A stretch of 64,000 nucleotides of DNA from assembly GCA_964401685.1 (NCBI GenBank), contig CAYNZH010000007.1, positions 8,308 to 72,307 of the forward strand. The letters run 5' to 3'. Below are positions 53,154 through 60,902 of this stretch, piece by piece. Source of the stretch: DASRQK01 sp964401685 (GTDB lineage: Bacteria > Bacteroidota > Bacteroidia > Sphingobacteriales > Sphingobacteriaceae). Below the pieces are notes generated by a model. The model was not told the DNA's origin and made no database searches. It was given only the letters and a program-made list of their open reading frames with translations. The stretch's first letter is position 1. Every line of letters starts with the position of its first letter. The position numbers and the translations under genes are program-made.

Positions 53154-53610
53154 TCTCAATAGGATTTAATTGCAAAGGCTCATAACTTGAGGCGACCAAG
53201 CTAATCTTTTGCAATGTGTTTATCAAAACTTCTTGTTCTTCCCTGGAAATATGCAGTTCCAGGTGCGCATTAAAGTCCAGAATGACCTTTTTGGCCAACT
53301 TTCGCTTTTCTACACCCTCAGCGGTTAGAAAAACATTCATGGATCTCTTATCCGCCTGGTTTACCCGCCTATATATTAACCCCATATCTTCCAGATTGTT
53401 CAGCATGCGCGAGAGACTTGTGGACTTGGTCCCCAGTAAACTGGCGAGCTGAGACACAGGCGTACCTTCCTTGTGAATATTGATCAGCAAAAAGCCAGTA
53501 GCCTGCGTGATGCCATAGCGCGAGGCGATCTGATTATATTTATTTGCAACTGACTGCCAAGCAGATTTAAGGTAATAATCAATGGTTTGCATTTCATTCA
53601 TAATACTCAT
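53146..53610 (-). CDS. MarR family transcriptional regulator of the beta-oxidation operon
   Basis: A winged-helix regulator of about 154 residues. Helices flank SRYGITQATGFLLINIHKEG, the recognition region TPVSQLASLLGTKSTSLSRMLNNLEDMGLI and the wing YRRVNQADKRSMNVFLTAEG. It is the first gene of the operon with fadN-like, thiolase and acyl-CoA dehydrogenase genes, so acyl-CoA or fatty-acid sensing is likely (inference). A perfect palindrome lies between its promoter and start, as expected for autoregulation. Starts at 53601 or 53592 are also possible; longer frames run into the promoter. Confidence 0.88.
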   Translation of the reverse strand: MSIMNEMQTIDYYLKSAWQSVANKYNQIASRYGITQATGFLLINIHKEGTPVSQLASLLGTKSTSLSRMLNNLEDMGLIYRRVNQADKRSMNVFLTAEGVEKRKLAKKVILDFNAHLELHISREEQEVLINTLQKISLVASSYEPLQLNPIENE

Positions 53611-53618
53611 TCCAATTA

Positions 53619-53632
53619 CTATGCTTGCATAG
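53619..53632 (-). promoter_or_regulatory. Probable MarR operator palindrome
   Basis: CTATGCTTGCATAG is a perfect 6-bp inverted repeat with a 2-bp centre. It directly abuts the -7 box at 53633-53640 and lies 8 nt before the MarR ATG, so a protein bound here would cover the transcription start. Confidence 0.6.
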
Positions 53633-53663
53633 CAAATATAATACTTTTTTTGAGCCAATCAAA
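53633..53663 (-). promoter_or_regulatory. Bacteroidota-type promoter for the MarR/beta-oxidation operon
   Basis: On the minus strand TTTG (53660-53663) and TATATTTG (53633-53640) are separated by 19 nt, an excellent consensus match. On the plus strand a second TATATTTG (53693-53700) faces the divergent oxygenase gene, so the two genes share this 121-nt region. Confidence 0.65.
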
Positions 53664-53731
53664 TTTATGTGGGATTTTTTAAAGAAAATCATTATATTTG
53701 TTTGTATTGTTTTACATAAAATAATTATTCA

Positions 53732-54694
53732 ATGCCCCACATTTCGATTCCCAGATTGGATTTTAAGCAGCTGACTCACGGAAATGCGGATCAGCGCAAA
53801 GAATTTTCGGATCAGATCGGTAAAGCCTTTCATGAAACCGGATTTGTAACCGTTGCCAATCATGATTTATCGTCCGAACTGATAGAAAAACTGTATCAAA
53901 CGATACAAACTTTTTTTGCATTGCCTGAGGACGTCAAAGCGAAGTATGAGTTTCCAGAAATCGCAGGTCAAAGGGGATACACTTCGGTCGGCAAGGAAAC
54001 CGCCAAAGGAGCAACGACTCCAGATCTGAAGGAATTTTGGCAGAGAGGCCAGACTATCAGAGAGGAGACCTATTCAAAAAAAGATTTTCCAGACAACCCT
54101 CCTGTAAGAGAAATTCCGGAATTCGACGAGGTCATGGGCGAGGTTTATCGCAAACTCGAAGACACGGGGCGGGAACTACTCAAAGCGATCGCTCTTTACT
54201 TGAATTTGGATGAAAATTATTTTGAGCCACACGTTTTCAATGGAAATTCGATCCTGAGAGCAATACATTATTTTCCCATTGAGAATCCGGAAAATCTTCC
54301 GGCAGATGCCGTTCGTGCCGGAGCCCATGAAGATATAAACCTTATCACGCTATTGATCGGCGCGAGTGCAGACGGACTCGAAGTCAAAACAAAGGACGGG
54401 AATTGGTTCCCCATCAAAGCAAAGGGTGAGGATATTGTCGTAAATGTAGGCGATATGCTTCAGAGGTTGACCAATGCCACCCTAAAATCCACGACCCACC
54501 GTGTTGTCAACCCACCTCCGCAGATGATGAAAAGTTCGCGTTTCTCGGTTCCGTTTTTCTTGCACCCAAAACCAGACATGAGTCTTGCAGCGCTGGAATC
54601 CTGTATAAGCCCTGCGCAACCCAAGGCCTTTGAAGACTACACAGCGGGGCAATATCTGGACGAAAGACTGCGTGAGATTGGACTTAAAATGTAG
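53732..54694 (+). CDS. 2OG-Fe(II) oxygenase, isopenicillin N synthase-like family
   Basis: A 320-residue non-heme iron dioxygenase. The N-terminal DIOX_N region has IPRLDFKQL and FHETGFVTVANHDL. The catalytic jellyroll supplies the iron triad: His and Asp in GAHEDINLITLLI and the distal His in KSTTHRVVNPP. The 2-oxoglutarate Arg/Ser pair is in SSRFSVPFFLHP. The substrate is unknown; relatives act on amino acids, flavonoids, gibberellins and others. It is divergent from the MarR operon and has its own TATATTTG box at 53693-53700. It ends 1 nt from the convergent agmatinase gene. Confidence 0.9.
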   Translation: MPHISIPRLDFKQLTHGNADQRKEFSDQIGKAFHETGFVTVANHDLSSELIEKLYQTIQTFFALPEDVKAKYEFPEIAGQRGYTSVGKETAKGATTPDLKEFWQRGQTIREETYSKKDFPDNPPVREIPEFDEVMGEVYRKLEDTGRELLKAIALYLNLDENYFEPHVFNGNSILRAIHYFPIENPENLPADAVRAGAHEDINLITLLIGASADGLEVKTKDGNWFPIKAKGEDIVVNVGDMLQRLTNATLKSTTHRVVNPPPQMMKSSRFSVPFFLHPKPDMSLAALESCISPAQPKAFEDYTAGQYLDERLREIGLKM

Positions 54695-54695
54695 C

Positions 54696-55748
54696 TTAGG
54701 GATTGGTTACTGCCAATAAGCCGCAAAGCTTGTACAATAATCTCGCTCCAACAATAGGGTCTATGGCGTCCAACTCGGTATTACCGGCTGAGACCTCATT
54801 AAGATCAAAGCCGATCAGCTGCCTGCCTGAATCCTTTAATTTGGTAAACAAGTAGAAAACTTGCTCGAGTTCGAAACCGCCAGGAACCGGTGTCCCTGTG
54901 TTCGGGCAAAGTTTCGGATCCAGACCATCTATATCAAAGCTGATGTATACTTTTTGGGGTAATCTATCGATGACCCGTTCACACATTGCTCTCCAAGTTT
55001 CGCCCTCATAGGCAGCGCGCTTGATATCACGATCAAAAAAGGTATGAATTCGGTCAGAATGAGTGCCCATAAACTCAAGCTCTTCATCGCAGTAATCCCT
55101 TATACCCAGTTGGACCAACGACAAGGCTGGAAAGTCGCTGATCACATTGTACATAATGGACGCATGGGAGTAAGTAAAGCCCTCATAAGCGCGGCGCAAG
55201 TCAGCATGGGCGTCGATTTGCAAAATACCAAAATCACCGTGGCGCGCAGTCAGCGCTTTGATAAAACCATAAGGCGTACTGTGGTCACCGCCCAACAGGG
55301 CAACTAGCTTGCCTTCATCTATCAACGATTTAGTTTGGTCGTGCACCCAATTATTGAGGCGGTCCGAATTTTCGTTGACCAATTGAATGTCATCAAACAT
55401 TTCGCCTCCTGTGCCGGGTTCGGCTCCTTCTTCCAGCTGCACAATCACGCGTTCGGCGCGTTCTCTCATAAAGAGATTTGTATCGCGAACCTTCTGGTCC
55501 GGATACTGCATAAAAAATCCCCGCTTCCAGGCATGTGTAAAATCGGGATCATACAGGTCAACCTGCATGGATGCCTCGAACACGGCATCCGGCCCGTCAG
55601 CCGTTCCAGGCCTATAGCTTGTCGTCACCTCCCAGGGAACGGGGACGATAACAACATCTGAATTTGCCTGAGTGGAGGGCAAGCCAAAAATATTGGTACC
55701 GGTCTGCGCCGGACCATTGGGATCAAAGTTTTCGAATATTTCTTTCAT
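54696..55748 (-). CDS. Agmatinase/formimidoylglutamase family ureohydrolase
   Basis: A manganese ureohydrolase of 350 residues. Metal ligands are seen in LLGGDHSTPYGF, LQIDAHADLRRAY and YISFDIDGLDPKLCPNTGTPVPGG. SFPALSLVQLGIRDY and FDLNEVSAGN are further family motifs. The family includes agmatinase (putrescine synthesis) and formimidoylglutamase; agmatinase is favoured because a deoxyhypusine-synthase-like enzyme exists in the window. The ATG at 55766 overlaps a TATCTTTG box (55764-55771, minus), so 55748 is the better start. Confidence 0.82.
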   Translation of the reverse strand: MKEIFENFDPNGPAQTGTNIFGLPSTQANSDVVIVPVPWEVTTSYRPGTADGPDAVFEASMQVDLYDPDFTHAWKRGFFMQYPDQKVRDTNLFMRERAERVIVQLEEGAEPGTGGEMFDDIQLVNENSDRLNNWVHDQTKSLIDEGKLVALLGGDHSTPYGFIKALTARHGDFGILQIDAHADLRRAYEGFTYSHASIMYNVISDFPALSLVQLGIRDYCDEELEFMGTHSDRIHTFFDRDIKRAAYEGETWRAMCERVIDRLPQKVYISFDIDGLDPKLCPNTGTPVPGGFELEQVFYLFTKLKDSGRQLIGFDLNEVSAGNTELDAIDPIVGARLLYKLCGLLAVTNP

Positions 55749-55790
55749 ACGTGCTTTCAAATACAAAGATAGGCTAATATGCCAAAATGT

Positions 55791-55832
55791 AAAAACAAAG
55801 AGCCAAGTTTCACTATGCGAAACCCGGCTCTT
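55791..55832 (-). terminator. Rho-independent terminator after the exported methyltransferase-like gene
   Basis: A 14-bp stem (AAGAGCCGGGTTTC with GAAACTTGGCTCTT on the minus strand, two G-U pairs, 7-nt loop) is followed by TGTTTTT. It separates the methyltransferase-like gene from the agmatinase gene downstream. Confidence 0.8.
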
Positions 55833-55854
55833 CCACCAATAACATCACGAAAAA

Positions 55855-56382
55855 TTATCTTGCCGGAACAGTCCAGAAGTAAATCCGGCTGCCGTCGACC
55901 ACGACACTATCATCCGGGACCCAGTCACCCATATCGAAGGCATGGGATACGATCCGGGTTCCAGGTTTAAGATCATTTAAAATTTTTGACCGCAATTTCA
56001 GGTTTACATCGGGCAACAGATACAGCGTCAACACCGTCGCATCGCTAAAATCCATATCAAACAGATTTCCCTCAATAAAAGTGACTTGGTCAGTGACACC
56101 GGCTTCGCGAGCATTTTCATTTGCCTCTTTAATTCGCTGTGGATCAATATCAACACCGGTCGCCTTCGCCCCTCTTTTGGCTGCCGCAATCACGATCCGA
56201 CCATCCCCACAACCCAGGTCGTAATGTACATCTCCTGCCTTGACATTGGCCATGTTCAGCATCGCTTCAACGACCGTGTGCCGAGTCGGCACGTAGGGGA
56301 CATCAAGTTGAGGCTTTTGGGCAAAAGCCTGCGTTCCAACTACGAGCATAAAGCCAAGTAAAACGTGTTTCAAATTCTTCAT
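55855..56382 (-). CDS. SAM-methyltransferase-fold protein with a signal peptide
   Basis: A 175-residue protein. It opens with a clear signal peptide (MKNLKHVLLGFMLVVG, cleavage near QAFAQKPQ). A class I methyltransferase fold follows: DVPYVPTRHTVVEAMLNMA, SAM motif DVHYDLGCGDGRIVIAAAKRGA, acidic motif GVDIDPQRIKEA, VTFIEGNLFDMDF and LLPDVNLKLRSKIL. SAM is not normally available outside the cytoplasm, so the export signal is puzzling. Similar exported proteins occur in other genera to my knowledge, without an assigned substrate. It has its own terminator and does not appear to be in an operon. Confidence 0.85.
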   Translation of the reverse strand: MKNLKHVLLGFMLVVGTQAFAQKPQLDVPYVPTRHTVVEAMLNMANVKAGDVHYDLGCGDGRIVIAAAKRGAKATGVDIDPQRIKEANENAREAGVTDQVTFIEGNLFDMDFSDATVLTLYLLPDVNLKLRSKILNDLKPGTRIVSHAFDMGDWVPDDSVVVDGSRIYFWTVPAR

Positions 56383-56424
56383 TTTCTTTTTATTTAGATT
56401 ATCAACATAAACACAAACAGTTAA

Positions 56425-57783
56425 TTATCTCTTTTGTTTCTTGATGAAGAAAAAGAATAGCATTCCCAACATCAATACCGCCACACCTACCAATGCACCC
56501 AGTCCGGTGTAGGTTAGACTGGAGTAAAGCAATCCGGCACACACCAAACAGAACACAATTGGAATTACAGGATAGAGCGGAACTCGAAATGGCCGAACAA
56601 TGTCAGGCTCTTTCTTACGCAGGACAAATAAAGCCACGCCGATCGCTAAAAAGAAAAACCAGAATACCGGTGCCGTAAATTCGACCATAGCTTCAAAACC
56701 ATTTCGTGTCGTCGCCCCAATAAGGATTAGCAGAACAGCGATGCCGGCTTGAATAAGAAGCGCATTGATTGGTGAGGAGGTCTTTGTGTCCCATTTGCTC
56801 AATAGGGAGAAAAAAGAAAAATCCCTCCCGAGTGCATAGTTCGTTCGGGCACCCGTAAAAATAGTTGCATTCGCCGAGGTTAATGCCGCGATGGCCACCA
56901 AAATTCCTATAAATAACACACCCATCTCGCCTACGGTCGCCCGCATCAGGTCTATAGCGGGAGCGTCCGAAGCAGCCAGCCTGCCCTGACCCAAAACTTG
57001 CATAAAAGCTGCATTTATCAGAAAGTATATACCTGTTATGATTAAAATACTAATGATCAACACGTGCACCATTTTCTTGCTGCCGCTTCTCAATTCCGCA
57101 GAAATATAGCCGGCTTCATTCCAACCGCCGAAGGTAAGCAAGACGAAAACCATCGCCAGGCCCAAACCCATAGAAGGTGCCGAGGGGTCCGCATGAATTT
57201 CATTCAGAACACTTTCAGAAGGCTGAATAAACAATCCGCAAAGCACGAGTACAATCAAACCGATAAATTGAAGACCGAAGAGAATTCTCTGGGTGCGTGT
57301 GCCTGATTTCACACCTACAATATTGATAATCGTCAGCAGCACGACCACCGACGTCGCGTAAATGGCTGAGGAGAACGCTCCCAGAGAAAGAAGTTGGGTG
57401 AGGTAATCTCCAACAATGTAGGCTAAAATCGCTATGGATCCCGTCTGTATCACGCTCATCCGCGCCCAGGCAAACAGAAAAGCAAATCTCTTTCCAAATG
57501 CCCGCATCAGAAAGTGGTAGTCGCCACCAGTATTGGGAAATGTCGTACTCAGCTCGGCATAACAGAGTGCTCCTAAAAAAGATACCAATCCCCCCAACAA
57601 CCAGACCCCGTAAAAAATCAACGCACTGTCGGTGTTGGCTGCCACTAGAGAGGGTGTCCTGAAAATTCCTGCGCCAACAACTATACCGACGATGATAACT
57701 ACAGCATCGGCGATTGAAAGTACTGGCTTAGGTTTGCCTTGATAATGCGATTCGGTTGTTGGAATTCTGGCTTTTTTGGTCAT
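56425..57783 (-). CDS. APC superfamily amino acid permease
   Basis: A 452-residue inner-membrane transporter with 12 predicted spans. The conserved first helix motif is VVGAGIFRTPSLVAANT. GALCYAELSTTFPNTGGDYHFLMRAFGKRFAFLFAW (helix 2 to 3) and FVLLTFGGWNEAGYISAEL (helix 6) are family-typical. The C-terminus ends in a basic tail FFFIKKQKR. It probably exchanges or imports amino acids; specificity is unknown. The start at 57783 (MTKKARIP) is preferred to 57807. The upstream patatin gene ends 66 nt away on the same strand. Confidence 0.9.
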   Translation of the reverse strand: MTKKARIPTTESHYQGKPKPVLSIADAVVIIVGIVVGAGIFRTPSLVAANTDSALIFYGVWLLGGLVSFLGALCYAELSTTFPNTGGDYHFLMRAFGKRFAFLFAWARMSVIQTGSIAILAYIVGDYLTQLLSLGAFSSAIYATSVVVLLTIINIVGVKSGTRTQRILFGLQFIGLIVLVLCGLFIQPSESVLNEIHADPSAPSMGLGLAMVFVLLTFGGWNEAGYISAELRSGSKKMVHVLIISILIITGIYFLINAAFMQVLGQGRLAASDAPAIDLMRATVGEMGVLFIGILVAIAALTSANATIFTGARTNYALGRDFSFFSLLSKWDTKTSSPINALLIQAGIAVLLILIGATTRNGFEAMVEFTAPVFWFFFLAIGVALFVLRKKEPDIVRPFRVPLYPVIPIVFCLVCAGLLYSSLTYTGLGALVGVAVLMLGMLFFFFIKKQKR

Positions 57784-57849
57784 ATTGTCAGATTCTGTAC
57801 GTCGCAATATAAACGAAAATTATCACATTTTGATTGGTCAGCAAAAAGA

Positions 57850-59478
57850 TTATTTCAAAAGTCGGTGTTTATCAAGTGAATCAATCATACGCTGCGTAAT
57901 CACATCGGCCAATTTCGCGTTCAACACCACCCGCGCTCCGACCCATAGCAAGACCCGCTGGGTGGCCGTGTAGGGTGAGATTTTCAGCAGGATCTTTTCT
58001 ATTCTTTTTTTGATTTTCGGACGGTAACGCACAATATCACGCATATTTACGTCGGGAAACTGATGGCCATTCCGAAATTGGGGCATATAGGGTGCAGGCT
58101 TTGCAGGGGTAAAAAGCGGGATGATCTGCAACTTGCCGTTTTGGGAAAGAAATCTAGATTTGTCCGATACCCCGGCGTAGCCCTCCGTAAAAATTGGATT
58201 GGTTGTATACTGAGGAACGGCAAAATGGTCACGAAGGAATTTTTCGCAATTGGCGCGGCCCAGGAAATAATCGTGAATCCTAAACTCCTTGCTGACAAAT
58301 CCTCCGAATCCAGCGATCGCTGCGCAGGCAATTGCCTCGGTCCCCTCCAAAACCTCCTCGCCTACATGACGAACCGGGGCGATCATAAATTGACCGAAAT
58401 GAGTCTCGTCCATTGTTTCTAGCAGCGTGCGCGGTTTGACTCTTGACTGGTTGATCATCGCGTTGAGCGTCGATCCCATTACAGAAAAAAGTCCGGAATT
58501 TCCGTTAAATTGCGCGGTTTTGCTTGGAAAGGGATCTACCAGCAGCACGGTATTCTGAAAGCTATGGTGGTTGTGGTCAGGGGATTCCTGATCCAGCAGG
58601 GCGCGGACCTTCTCGAAGGGTTCGTTGTTGATCATCCCTCCGTCTACATTTAAATTGACATAATCGTCTGGAAACGGATGTCTTCCATCTCTGGTTATAT
58701 ACTTGAACCATTCCAGATCGTTGAGATACTGCCCTTTTCTGGTCACCTCTCTCGCCGGAAGGCCGAGGGGAAATGCTCCTGTCGCCATCGCTGCCTGTTT
58801 TGCGAGTTCCACATTTATTCCTTTTTCGAAATTTAGGGGAATGAAGCCATCATTTTTGTATTGCGATTCATTTTCGGTCAGGCTGAAGCAGACGTAATCC
58901 CGGTGACTGGTGCTGATGTACTTGTTGAATTCGTGCGTGTTTGATCTGAGTCCAAAGCTGTATTCCATGCCTCTTAGGTTGGCTAGGGTCACAAAAACCT
59001 TTAGGTTTTTGCTAATGTAGGGACGTGATCTGGCCGGCGGCTCGCCAGCGATGAAGACGCGATCCGCAATGCGATCGATGAATTCCGCATTGAGCAGAGA
59101 TCTCAGTCCTCGCTTAGTGATATCTTCGCTGTCGAGCAGCACCTCCAGCATATCGTCGTGGACGAGATCGACCCAGCTGTGGTACAGCGGGTTGCTTGGG
59201 ATCTTGGTCATGAGGGCTGGAGGTGCGTGGATGACCGGGGTGATCGGTTGCCCCAGCGCAGAGGCTAGAATCATCCCGGTCATCCCGCCGGCCGAAGATC
59301 CTCCCACCACCGAAATCTCCACCCTATGACCAGGCACATCCGCCTCGCCTGAAATCCGCCTTGTTTCCCACTCCTCCAAGGCTTCCAGCAAAAAATCAAT
59401 GACTCCGGCCGTATAAGCGCCCGCAGAAATTGCTCCTGCAAGGCAAAGACCGACCTTAAATGTTTCCGGTTCTTCCAT
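57850..59478 (-). CDS. Patatin-like phospholipase
   Basis: A 542-residue lipid acyl hydrolase candidate. The patatin core has the oxyanion glycine-rich loop GLCLAGAISAGAYTAGVIDFLLEAL, the nucleophile elbow VVGGSSAGGMTGMI (GxSxG) and the catalytic Asp in NLNVDGGMINNEPFEK. It is much longer than RssA-type patatins, with a C-terminal extension of about 200 residues. No signal peptide is seen when starting at MEEPETFKVG. An ATG 90 nt upstream would add a poorly conserved hydrophobic leader and was rejected. Substrate and role are unknown. Confidence 0.87.
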   Translation of the reverse strand: MEEPETFKVGLCLAGAISAGAYTAGVIDFLLEALEEWETRRISGEADVPGHRVEISVVGGSSAGGMTGMILASALGQPITPVIHAPPALMTKIPSNPLYHSWVDLVHDDMLEVLLDSEDITKRGLRSLLNAEFIDRIADRVFIAGEPPARSRPYISKNLKVFVTLANLRGMEYSFGLRSNTHEFNKYISTSHRDYVCFSLTENESQYKNDGFIPLNFEKGINVELAKQAAMATGAFPLGLPAREVTRKGQYLNDLEWFKYITRDGRHPFPDDYVNLNVDGGMINNEPFEKVRALLDQESPDHNHHSFQNTVLLVDPFPSKTAQFNGNSGLFSVMGSTLNAMINQSRVKPRTLLETMDETHFGQFMIAPVRHVGEEVLEGTEAIACAAIAGFGGFVSKEFRIHDYFLGRANCEKFLRDHFAVPQYTTNPIFTEGYAGVSDKSRFLSQNGKLQIIPLFTPAKPAPYMPQFRNGHQFPDVNMRDIVRYRPKIKKRIEKILLKISPYTATQRVLLWVGARVVLNAKLADVITQRMIDSLDKHRLLK

Positions 59479-59668
59479 AGATTCATAATTAGTCCTAAAA
59501 AACGCAAGTGTCCAGGAAAAGACAGCTAATTTTTCAGGCCAATATACTAAAATATACCAGATAACCAATTATTTACCGCACGCAGCTCTGTCTACAGGCA
59601 AAGAGGAGTCCGCCTCGTCATCAGCTTTTTTTGGAAGAGAAGGTCCGTAAAAGAATCAGAACAGGGAC

Positions 59669-59711
59669 AAAAAAAAACGGGACAAAAATAGGAAAACCTA
59701 ATTTTGTCCCG
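59669..59711 (-). terminator. Rho-independent terminator after tRNA-Ala
   Basis: On the minus strand a 15-bp near-perfect stem (CGGGACAAAATTAGG with CCTATTTTTGTCCCG, 4-nt loop) is followed by nine T. It begins 5 nt after the tRNA 3' end. The remainder of 59569-59716 shows no gene. Confidence 0.85.
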
Positions 59712-59716
59712 AAACG

Positions 59717-59790
59717 TGGAGGATACCGGATTCGAACCGGTGACCTCTTGCCTGCCAGGCAAGCGCTCTAGCCAGCTGAGCTAAACCCCC
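59717..59790 (-). tRNA. tRNA-Ala (anticodon GGC)
   Basis: A 74-nt cloverleaf. Acceptor stem GGGGGTT pairs with ATCCTCC, containing the G3-U70 pair that identifies alanine tRNAs. The D arm is GCTCAGCTGGCTAGAGC. The anticodon stem-loop is CTTGC-CTGGCAG-GCAAG with GGC reading GCC/GCU codons. The T arm is ACCGG-TTCGAAT-CCGGT. The CCA end is not encoded. There is one U-U mismatch (6-67) in the acceptor stem. Confidence 0.95.
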
Positions 59791-59854
59791 TTTTTGAGCT
59801 GTGCAAACATAGAGAAAACAATTTAATTTTCAAACGACAGCCCTAAAATTTTTA

Positions 59855-60316
59855 TCATTCACCGTTATCCGAGGCAAACCATTCGGCATACGAAGTAGGG
59901 GTTTCATAAAGCTTGAGTGAAAATAAATTCCACCTCTTCTCTTGAAATACCGAATACAACTCGTCTTTAAATAGCAACAGTAAATTTTCACAAGAGGGCT
60001 GAAAAGGCACAAATTCCAGCTTTCCGGTAGCAGCGTGCAAGCCTTTTTTCAAATCATCGGCGAGCGCTGCATTTAAAATCAGTGCATGATCATATTTTTC
60101 GATAATCTTCTCATGGACAACCTTCTTAATCAATGAAAAATCGACGACCATCCCGTCCTTCGGGTTGCCTGCTTCCTGAAGGGGTTCGCCTAAAATCGTA
60201 ACTGTCAGATGGTAAGTATGACCGTGAATATCCTTGCAAGGCCCGTCATAACCAATCAGCGCATGTCCCATATCGAAGGTAAACGTTTTGCTTACCCTTA
60301 CTTTTCTATTCTCCAT
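59855..60316 (-). CDS. queD: 6-carboxytetrahydropterin synthase family protein (QueD/PTPS)
   Basis: A 153-residue T-fold enzyme that converts dihydroneopterin triphosphate, most likely to 6-carboxytetrahydropterin for queuosine synthesis. Zinc ligands are His in FTFDMGHALIGYDG and the HGH pair in CKDIHGHTYHLTV, with the catalytic Cys just before. KYDHALILNAAL and the C-terminal Glu in LYETPTSYAEWFA are also conserved. A pyruvoyl-tetrahydropterin synthase activity cannot be excluded by eye. CAAATTTA (TAAATTTG on this strand) just upstream may be its promoter box. Confidence 0.85.
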   Translation of the reverse strand: MENRKVRVSKTFTFDMGHALIGYDGPCKDIHGHTYHLTVTILGEPLQEAGNPKDGMVVDFSLIKKVVHEKIIEKYDHALILNAALADDLKKGLHAATGKLEFVPFQPSCENLLLLFKDELYSVFQEKRWNLFSLKLYETPTSYAEWFASDNGE

Positions 60317-60436
60317 TAGGCAAATTTACAATAAATTTAGCCCACTAAGAATTTTAATAAAAACCTTTGACTATCCGAAATTGTTTCGTAATATAGCGAT
60401 ATGAAATAGCAAGAAATTAAAATAAGGGATAAAATC

Positions 60437-60835
60437 ATGGAGACGAAACGGTGGATCGGACGTATAATTGGTGTAGTGGTCTTTATGATAGGGTCCTTTA
60501 CCTGCCCATATGTACATGCTCAATATGCCCAGACAGAAGCGCCGGTGCGGTTAACCATTGTCTTTAACCCGGTTCAGAACATTATGGTTCAACCCGATCC
60601 CGACGATACCCCTTTAATTTTCAATTCGTTTTCCACTCCTAGGATTGGCACCTCAAATCCGAGACCTCCGAACCCGACAATTTTCAGTACCAGCGCTTAC
60701 GAAATTGTTGTCGATGCGCTTAACCCCTTGATCAGACCTCAATGCCCTGAAACTCCTATGTTCATCGGCTTCATGGGTTATAGCGATGAACTCCCGCTTT
60801 TCACACAATTAGTCTATACGATCACAGCCAAATAA
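60437..60835 (+). CDS. Small exported beta protein, divergent relative of the 61970 protein
   Basis: A 132-residue protein with a signal peptide (cleavage near PYVHAQYAQ, residue 30). The mature part starts VRLTIVFNPVQNIMVQPD and ends LFTQLVYTITAK. The protein encoded at 61970 starts VKVNLIFKDILAIEVAP and ends VSANVQYSITVQ, so by eye the first and last strands match. The middle is shorter and rich in Pro, Ser and Asn (FSTPRIGTSNPRPPNPTIF). It looks like a shortened pilin-like or secreted beta protein. No known family is recognised. It precedes the AraC regulator by 67 nt. Confidence 0.65.
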   Translation: METKRWIGRIIGVVVFMIGSFTCPYVHAQYAQTEAPVRLTIVFNPVQNIMVQPDPDDTPLIFNSFSTPRIGTSNPRPPNPTIFSTSAYEIVVDALNPLIRPQCPETPMFIGFMGYSDELPLFTQLVYTITAK

Positions 60836-60872
60836 CTTCGGTGATTTTTACATTAGAATTTCGGAACGTTTA

Positions 60873-60901
60873 TTGCGGTAGCGTGCATGATAATATGTTT
60901 G
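60873..60901 (+). promoter_or_regulatory. Promoter-like element abutting the AraC start codon
   Basis: TTG (60873-60875), an 18-nt spacer and TATGTTTG (60894-60901) fit the phylum consensus, but the box ends 1 nt before the ATG at 60903. If used, the message would be leaderless or start inside the gene. Confidence 0.4.
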
Positions 60902-60902
60902 C

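Noticed and set aside
59479..59568. Upstream start of the patatin giving a 30-residue hydrophobic leader
   Set aside because: The patatin core begins a few residues after the ATG at 59478, as in relatives, and the leader does not form a normal signal peptide.
59717..59790. tRNA read as glycine
   Set aside because: The anticodon on the transcribed strand is GGC (alanine codons), not GCC, and the G3-U70 pair confirms alanine.
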